Part shown: piece by piece, positions 61,053 to 64,000 of the stretch
How the letters are laid out: each line of letters begins with the position of its first letter
Position numbering within the stretch: position 1 is the stretch's first letter
Assembly (NCBI GenBank): GCA_045580305.1
Contig: JAZNNQ010000001.1
Location: 176,279 to 240,278, forward strand
Origin: RGIG7332 sp045580305
Lineage (GTDB): Bacteria > Bacillota > Clostridia > Oscillospirales > JAAYXM01
Length of the DNA: 64,000 bases
Direction: 5' to 3'
Translations under genes and position numbers: made by a program
Notes under the pieces: generated by a model
What the model saw: the letters and a program-made list of their open reading frames with translations, nothing else
Databases searched by the model: none
What the model was told of the DNA's origin: nothing

Positions 61053-61523
61053 TTATAATATGAAGCTTAAAAACTCAAGAAATCCGTAAGATACGCCGCC
61101 CACAAGCAGACCCGCGATTACTACACCCGCAAAAATTGCAGGAAGCGCGCTCTTCATACGGATATCGAGCAGTGCAGCAAGGAGCGCACCGCTCCAGGCA
61201 CCGGTGCCCGGTAAAGGAATGCCTACAAAGATAGCAAGTCCGATAGTTTCATATTTCTTAACAACATCGCTCTTTTTCATAACATGGTTTTCAAGCCAGG
61301 CTATCTGTTTGGTAAGCCAGTTCTTTTTACGGCAAAAATCAAATATTTTGCGGATAAACAAAATAATAAACGGTACGGGCAACATATTGGTAATAATGGA
61401 TAAGATAACACACTCAGCAAAAGGGATACCCATCGCCGCGCCGTAAGGAATGGCACCGCGAAGCTCAATAAGCGGTACCGCGGATATTAAGATCAGAATA
61501 AGTGTATGTTTAAAAAGTGACAT
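61053..61523 (-). CDS. Small multidrug export protein family (COG2426-like) membrane protein
   Basis: The 156-residue protein has about four membrane segments and the family motif VPLIELRGAIPYGAAMGIP plus FVGIPLPGTGAWSGALLAALL. It belongs to a family of putative small exporters; the substrate is unknown. The ATG follows GGAGG. Confidence 0.85.
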   Translation of the reverse strand: MSLFKHTLILILISAVPLIELRGAIPYGAAMGIPFAECVILSIITNMLPVPFIILFIRKIFDFCRKKNWLTKQIAWLENHVMKKSDVVKKYETIGLAIFVGIPLPGTGAWSGALLAALLDIRMKSALPAIFAGVVIAGLLVGGVSYGFLEFLSFIL

Positions 61524-61551
61524 AGCGTCCTCCGAATAACTTTATTAATTT

Positions 61552-61579
61552 ATTATAACATAAAATAATCGGGAAACAA
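61552..61579 (-). promoter_or_regulatory. Promoter of the small export gene
   Basis: On the minus strand TTGTTT (61574-61579) and TATAAT (61552-61557) are 16 bases apart with TGT before the -10. The -35 box lies inside the ribU terminator stem. Confidence 0.65.
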
Positions 61580-61594
61580 ATAGTGTTTCCCGAT
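61568..61594 (-). terminator. Terminator after ribU
   Basis: ATCGGGAAAC pairs with GTTTCCCGAT around AAATAGT, on the minus strand 9 bases after the ribU stop. Confidence 0.78.
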
Positions 61595-61602
61595 ATTTTT
61601 TA

Positions 61603-62202
61603 TTATTTTTCAAATTTTTCAATAAGACGGCGAAGAGGCTTGTAAACAAGCATTGTTACCGCCGACACTAAAATTACTTTTACCAGATTAAAGGGCGCTA
61701 CGCAAACTAAAACAAACTCAAACATAGTATCAATAAATGGCCATATTTTTGTTGCCATTCCAACTATAACCTCAATTGGCATTTCAAATGCCACGGCATA
61801 TGTAGGCACCATAACATAAGCATTTATAAAGCAACCCAGTACAACCATACTTAGCCCGCCGACAGCAAGACCGGCCAGAGCGGTTTTCTTTGTCTTTTTC
61901 CGTTTGTAAACCAGCGCCGCAGGAAGAACAAATACGACACCCATAACAAAATTTGCAAGTTCACCCACACCCGCGGTCATCGTTCCATTCAAAAGTAAAT
62001 TGAGAAGCACCTTTACCGCTTCGATTACGACACCCGCAAGAGGCCCCATTGCAAAAGCGCCAATAAGCACAGGCACCTCGCTGAAATCAAGCTCGTAAAA
62101 AGGCGGTGCGATAAACGGCAGCGGAAACTCAATCAACATAAGCACGGTGGCAAGCGCGCCAAGCATCGCGACCTTGACAGTCCAAGAAACATTTTTATTC
62201 AT
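61603..62202 (-). CDS. ribU: Riboflavin ECF transporter S component RibU
   Basis: The 199-residue protein has five or six membrane helices and the ECF S-component pattern, with EFPLPFIAPPFYELDFSEVPVLIGAFAMGP and the second-half ANFVMGVVFVLPAALVYKRK. It binds riboflavin and docks with the general ECF energy module (EcfAAT), which is not in this window. The FMN riboswitch just upstream fits this role. The ATG follows AAGGAGA. Confidence 0.95.
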   Translation of the reverse strand: MNKNVSWTVKVAMLGALATVLMLIEFPLPFIAPPFYELDFSEVPVLIGAFAMGPLAGVVIEAVKVLLNLLLNGTMTAGVGELANFVMGVVFVLPAALVYKRKKTKKTALAGLAVGGLSMVVLGCFINAYVMVPTYAVAFEMPIEVIVGMATKIWPFIDTMFEFVLVCVAPFNLVKVILVSAVTMLVYKPLRRLIEKFEK

Positions 62203-62227
62203 AAGATCTTATCTCCTTTGGGGCACT

Positions 62228-62257
62228 AAAAAACGCCCTGAAAATACTTTCAGGGCG
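62228..62257 (-). terminator. Riboswitch-controlled terminator before ribU
   Basis: On the minus strand CGCCCTGAAA pairs with TTTCAGGGCG, followed by TTTTTT, between the FMN aptamer and the ribU start. This is the expected expression platform for transcriptional attenuation by FMN. Confidence 0.9.
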
Positions 62258-62280
62258 CGCAAAAAAGCGTTGCTTTATCG

Positions 62281-62408
62281 CATCTTCTACCATCCGGACT
62301 ATACCGTCGGCGTTGGATTTGCACCAAACTCAATCGTGTAACACGAGTCGCGGGCTTATCGGGAATTCCCGAATTACCGCCGGTGGGGAATTGCACCCCG
62401 CCCCGAAG
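62281..62408 (-). ncRNA. FMN riboswitch (RFN element)
   Basis: On the minus strand the segment reads CTTCGGGGCGGGGTGCAATT, then CCCACCGGCGGT, AGCCCGCGA, GGTGCAAATCCAACGCC and GGATGGTAGAAGATG, the conserved parts of the RFN element in order. It binds flavin mononucleotide and lowers ribU expression when flavin is plentiful. The promoter puts the transcript start 1 or 2 bases before it. Confidence 0.97.
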
Positions 62409-62416
62409 ACAATATT

Positions 62417-62445
62417 AATATATCACAGCTTCTCTCTGCGCGCAA
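62417..62445 (-). promoter_or_regulatory. Promoter of the FMN riboswitch-ribU unit
   Basis: On the minus strand TTGCGC (62440-62445) and TATATT (62417-62422) are 17 bases apart. Confidence 0.7.
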
Positions 62446-62485
62446 TACCCTTTCGGCAAAATTTAGAAAAAAAACAAAAAAAGTA

Positions 62486-62514
62486 TTGAAAAAGGTTTTT
62501 AAATATGTTATGAT
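62486..62514 (+). promoter_or_regulatory. Promoter of secG
   Basis: TTGAAA (62486-62491) and TATGAT (62509-62514) are 17 bases apart. Confidence 0.7.
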
Positions 62515-62565
62515 AACTAACGCGTAAGAGTTTATGCAATTTTTATTTAAGAGGAGTATTTTAAT

Positions 62566-62796
62566 ATGTTACAGCTTATATTGACTATTGTGCAGGTTAT
62601 TCTCTGCTTGTTTTTAATCGGTACTATCTTACTTCAGCCCAGCAAGCATACCGGCATCAACGGTTCCATCTCCGGTGCGGCTGACAGCTTCCTTTCAAAG
62701 AACCAGTCCAAGACCTGGGAAGCTCGCCTTTCAAAGATTACTACCGCAGTATCCGTTTTATTCATCCTGTGCACTTTAGCACTCTACATTCTGTAA
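62566..62796 (+). CDS. secG: Preprotein translocase subunit SecG
   Basis: The 76-residue protein has two membrane helices (LTIVQVILCLFLIGTILL and ITTAVSVLFILCTLALYIL) around the conserved QPSKHTGINGSISGAADSFL loop. It is the third subunit of the SecYEG channel. The ATG follows AAGAGGAG. A terminator follows, before typA. Confidence 0.95.
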   Translation: MLQLILTIVQVILCLFLIGTILLQPSKHTGINGSISGAADSFLSKNQSKTWEARLSKITTAVSVLFILCTLALYIL

Positions 62797-62802
62797 AATA
62801 AA

Positions 62803-62837
62803 GGGTCTTCCGCAAGATAAGCGGAAGACCTCTTTTG
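62803..62837 (+). terminator. Terminator after secG
   Basis: GGTCTTCCGC pairs with GCGGAAGACC around AAGATAA, followed by TCTTTTGTGT. Confidence 0.78.
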
Positions 62838-62864
62838 TGTCTTTCTTACGAGAGGAGTATTTAC

Positions 62865-64000
62865 TTGAGAGATCAAAGCATTCGTAATATTGCAATCATT
62901 GCCCATGTTGACCACGGTAAAACCACCCTGGTTGACGAAATGTTAAAGCAGGGCGGTACCTTCCGCGAAAACCAGGTTGTTGCTGATCGAGTTATGGACT
63001 CAAACGACATTGAGCGTGAGCGCGGCATTACCATTCTTGCGAAAAACACAGCTATTGCATATAAGGACATTAAAATAAACATCATCGACACACCCGGACA
63101 CGCGGATTTTGGCGGTGAGGTTGAAAGAATTCTCAAAATGGTTGACGGCGTACTTTTGCTTGTTGATGCATTTGAAGGTACAATGCCACAGACAAGATTT
63201 GTTCTTCAAAAGGCGTTGGAGCTTGGTCATAAGGTTATAATTGTCGTAAATAAGGTCGACAGACCCGGCGCGCGTCCTGTAGAGGTTGTGGACGAAGTGC
63301 TTGAACTTCTGATTGCCCTTGATGCAACAGACGAACAGCTTGACAGCCCTGTTGTATTCTGCTCGGGACGTAACGGAACGGCTAGCCTTTCGCCTGATAT
63401 TCAGGAAGAAAACCTCATTCCTCTCTTTGAGCAGATTGTAAACCATGTACCGGGTCCCGATGTTGACGAAGAAGGTCCCGCTCAGATGCTTGTCTCAAAT
63501 ATCGACTACGATAATTTTATCGGACGTATCGCAACCGGCAGAATTGAGAGAGGCACCGTCAAGAAGGGCATGAACGTTACCGTGTGTCATCACCATGGAA
63601 TTCATAATAATTATAATGCCAAAATTGTAAATCTTCTCACAATCGACGGTCTCAAGAGAGTAAATGTTGATGAAGCAAAGGCGGGCGAAATTGTATGTCT
63701 TTCCGGTATTGAAGAGGTCACAATCGGAGATACACTCTGTGATACAAGCACACCCGAACCCCTTCCTTTTTGCAAAATTTCAGAGCCTACGCTTGAGATG
63801 ACCTTCTCGGTAAACGACTCGCCCTTTGCAGGAACCGAAGGTAAATTCTGTACTTCACGCCATCTTCGCGCAAGACTTTACCGCGAGCTTTTAAAGGATG
63901 TTTCGTTGAAGGTAGAGGACTCGGACACAACCGAAGCCTTCCGTGTTATGGGACGAGGCGAAATGCATCTTTCCATTCTCATTGAAACGATGAGACGTGA
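62865..64000 (+). CDS. typA: Ribosome-associated GTPase TypA/BipA (3' end outside window)
   Basis: The visible 378 codons start RDQSIRNIAIIAHVDHGKTT (G1 AHVDHGKT), continue with DTPGHADFGGEV (G3) and NKVDRPGA (G4), and match the translation factor-type GTPase TypA. TypA acts on the ribosome in stress and assembly. A TTG start at 62865 is used because GAGGAG (62853-62858) is correctly placed for it and the family begins MxxxxIRNIAIIAHVD. The frame runs off the window end. Confidence 0.95.
   Translation, partial: MRDQSIRNIAIIAHVDHGKTTLVDEMLKQGGTFRENQVVADRVMDSNDIERERGITILAKNTAIAYKDIKINIIDTPGHADFGGEVERILKMVDGVLLLVDAFEGTMPQTRFVLQKALELGHKVIIVVNKVDRPGARPVEVVDEVLELLIALDATDEQLDSPVVFCSGRNGTASLSPDIQEENLIPLFEQIVNHVPGPDVDEEGPAQMLVSNIDYDNFIGRIATGRIERGTVKKGMNVTVCHHHGIHNNYNAKIVNLLTIDGLKRVNVDEAKAGEIVCLSGIEEVTIGDTLCDTSTPEPLPFCKISEPTLEMTFSVNDSPFAGTEGKFCTSRHLRARLYRELLKDVSLKVEDSDTTEAFRVMGRGEMHLSILIETMRR

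Overview
The window is a chromosomal stretch of an anaerobic, endospore-forming, Gram-positive Firmicute, most likely a member of the Clostridia (Oscillospirales-like by gene content; this placement is inference). The main pointers are spoIIR, a DUF421/DUF4363 pair, a ribosomal protein L27 with the Firmicute N-terminal extension next to its protease Prp, ylxM-ffh, NfnAB, ferredoxin-type proteins and two SLH-domain surface proteins. Nearly all of the DNA is ordinary core genome. I see no prophage, insertion sequence, CRISPR array or recognisable defence island.

Layout. 1-1930: end of secD, secF and terminator. 1931-4110: a small DUF6514-like gene and nrdR, then convergent DUF421/DUF4363 genes and a tRNA-Pro(GGG). 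4114-9464: amidase, PTS IIC-like membrane protein, AI-2E-family permease and an SLH-anchored M3 metallopeptidase. 9465-10056: AT-rich stretch without a gene. 10102-14567: nfnA-nfnB divergent from eda-kdgK (lower Entner-Doudoroff steps). 14578-14891: nested inverted-repeat element. 14890-21471 (minus): obgE, the rplU-prp-rpmA set with an L21 leader, and ymfF-ymfH-lgt-folD. 21560-27417 (plus): ylxM-ffh-rpsP-khpA, rimM-trmD, an amidohydrolase and an SLH protein. 27458-35472 (minus): DUF554; divIVA-like, fumarase beta subunit and DegT aminotransferase; hisJ-like, Lrp, aminotransferase, DUF362 ferredoxin and ispE. 35531-42979: Gx transporter, spoIIR, a P-loop ATPase, an unrecognised 553-aa membrane protein (minus), a second aminotransferase, trpS and a TagO/WecA-like transferase. 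43013-49180 (minus): radC-uvrB-uvrA-hlyIII. 49296-51636: metK and an ATP-grasp protein. 51672-56747 (minus): degenerate E2-like acyltransferase, methyltransferase and a heterodimeric ABC exporter. 56925-62445 (minus): a 36-aa peptide, MATE pump, recD2, two small membrane proteins and ribU under an FMN riboswitch. 62486-64000 (plus): secG and the start of typA.

Regulation read from sequence: many promoters have sigma-A-type boxes spaced 16-17 bases, and most convergent gene pairs share one bidirectional terminator. Two RNA leaders are visible, an FMN riboswitch and an L21 leader. Three intergenic hairpins carry the Shine-Dalgarno sequence of the next gene in their 3' arm. The observations most worth a second look are these SD-hairpins, the nested inverted repeat at 14578-14891, the catalytic His-to-Glu change in the E2-like protein, the SLH-M3 peptidase and the unrecognised 553-aa membrane protein. 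I did not find convincing evidence of a wholly new multi-gene system.
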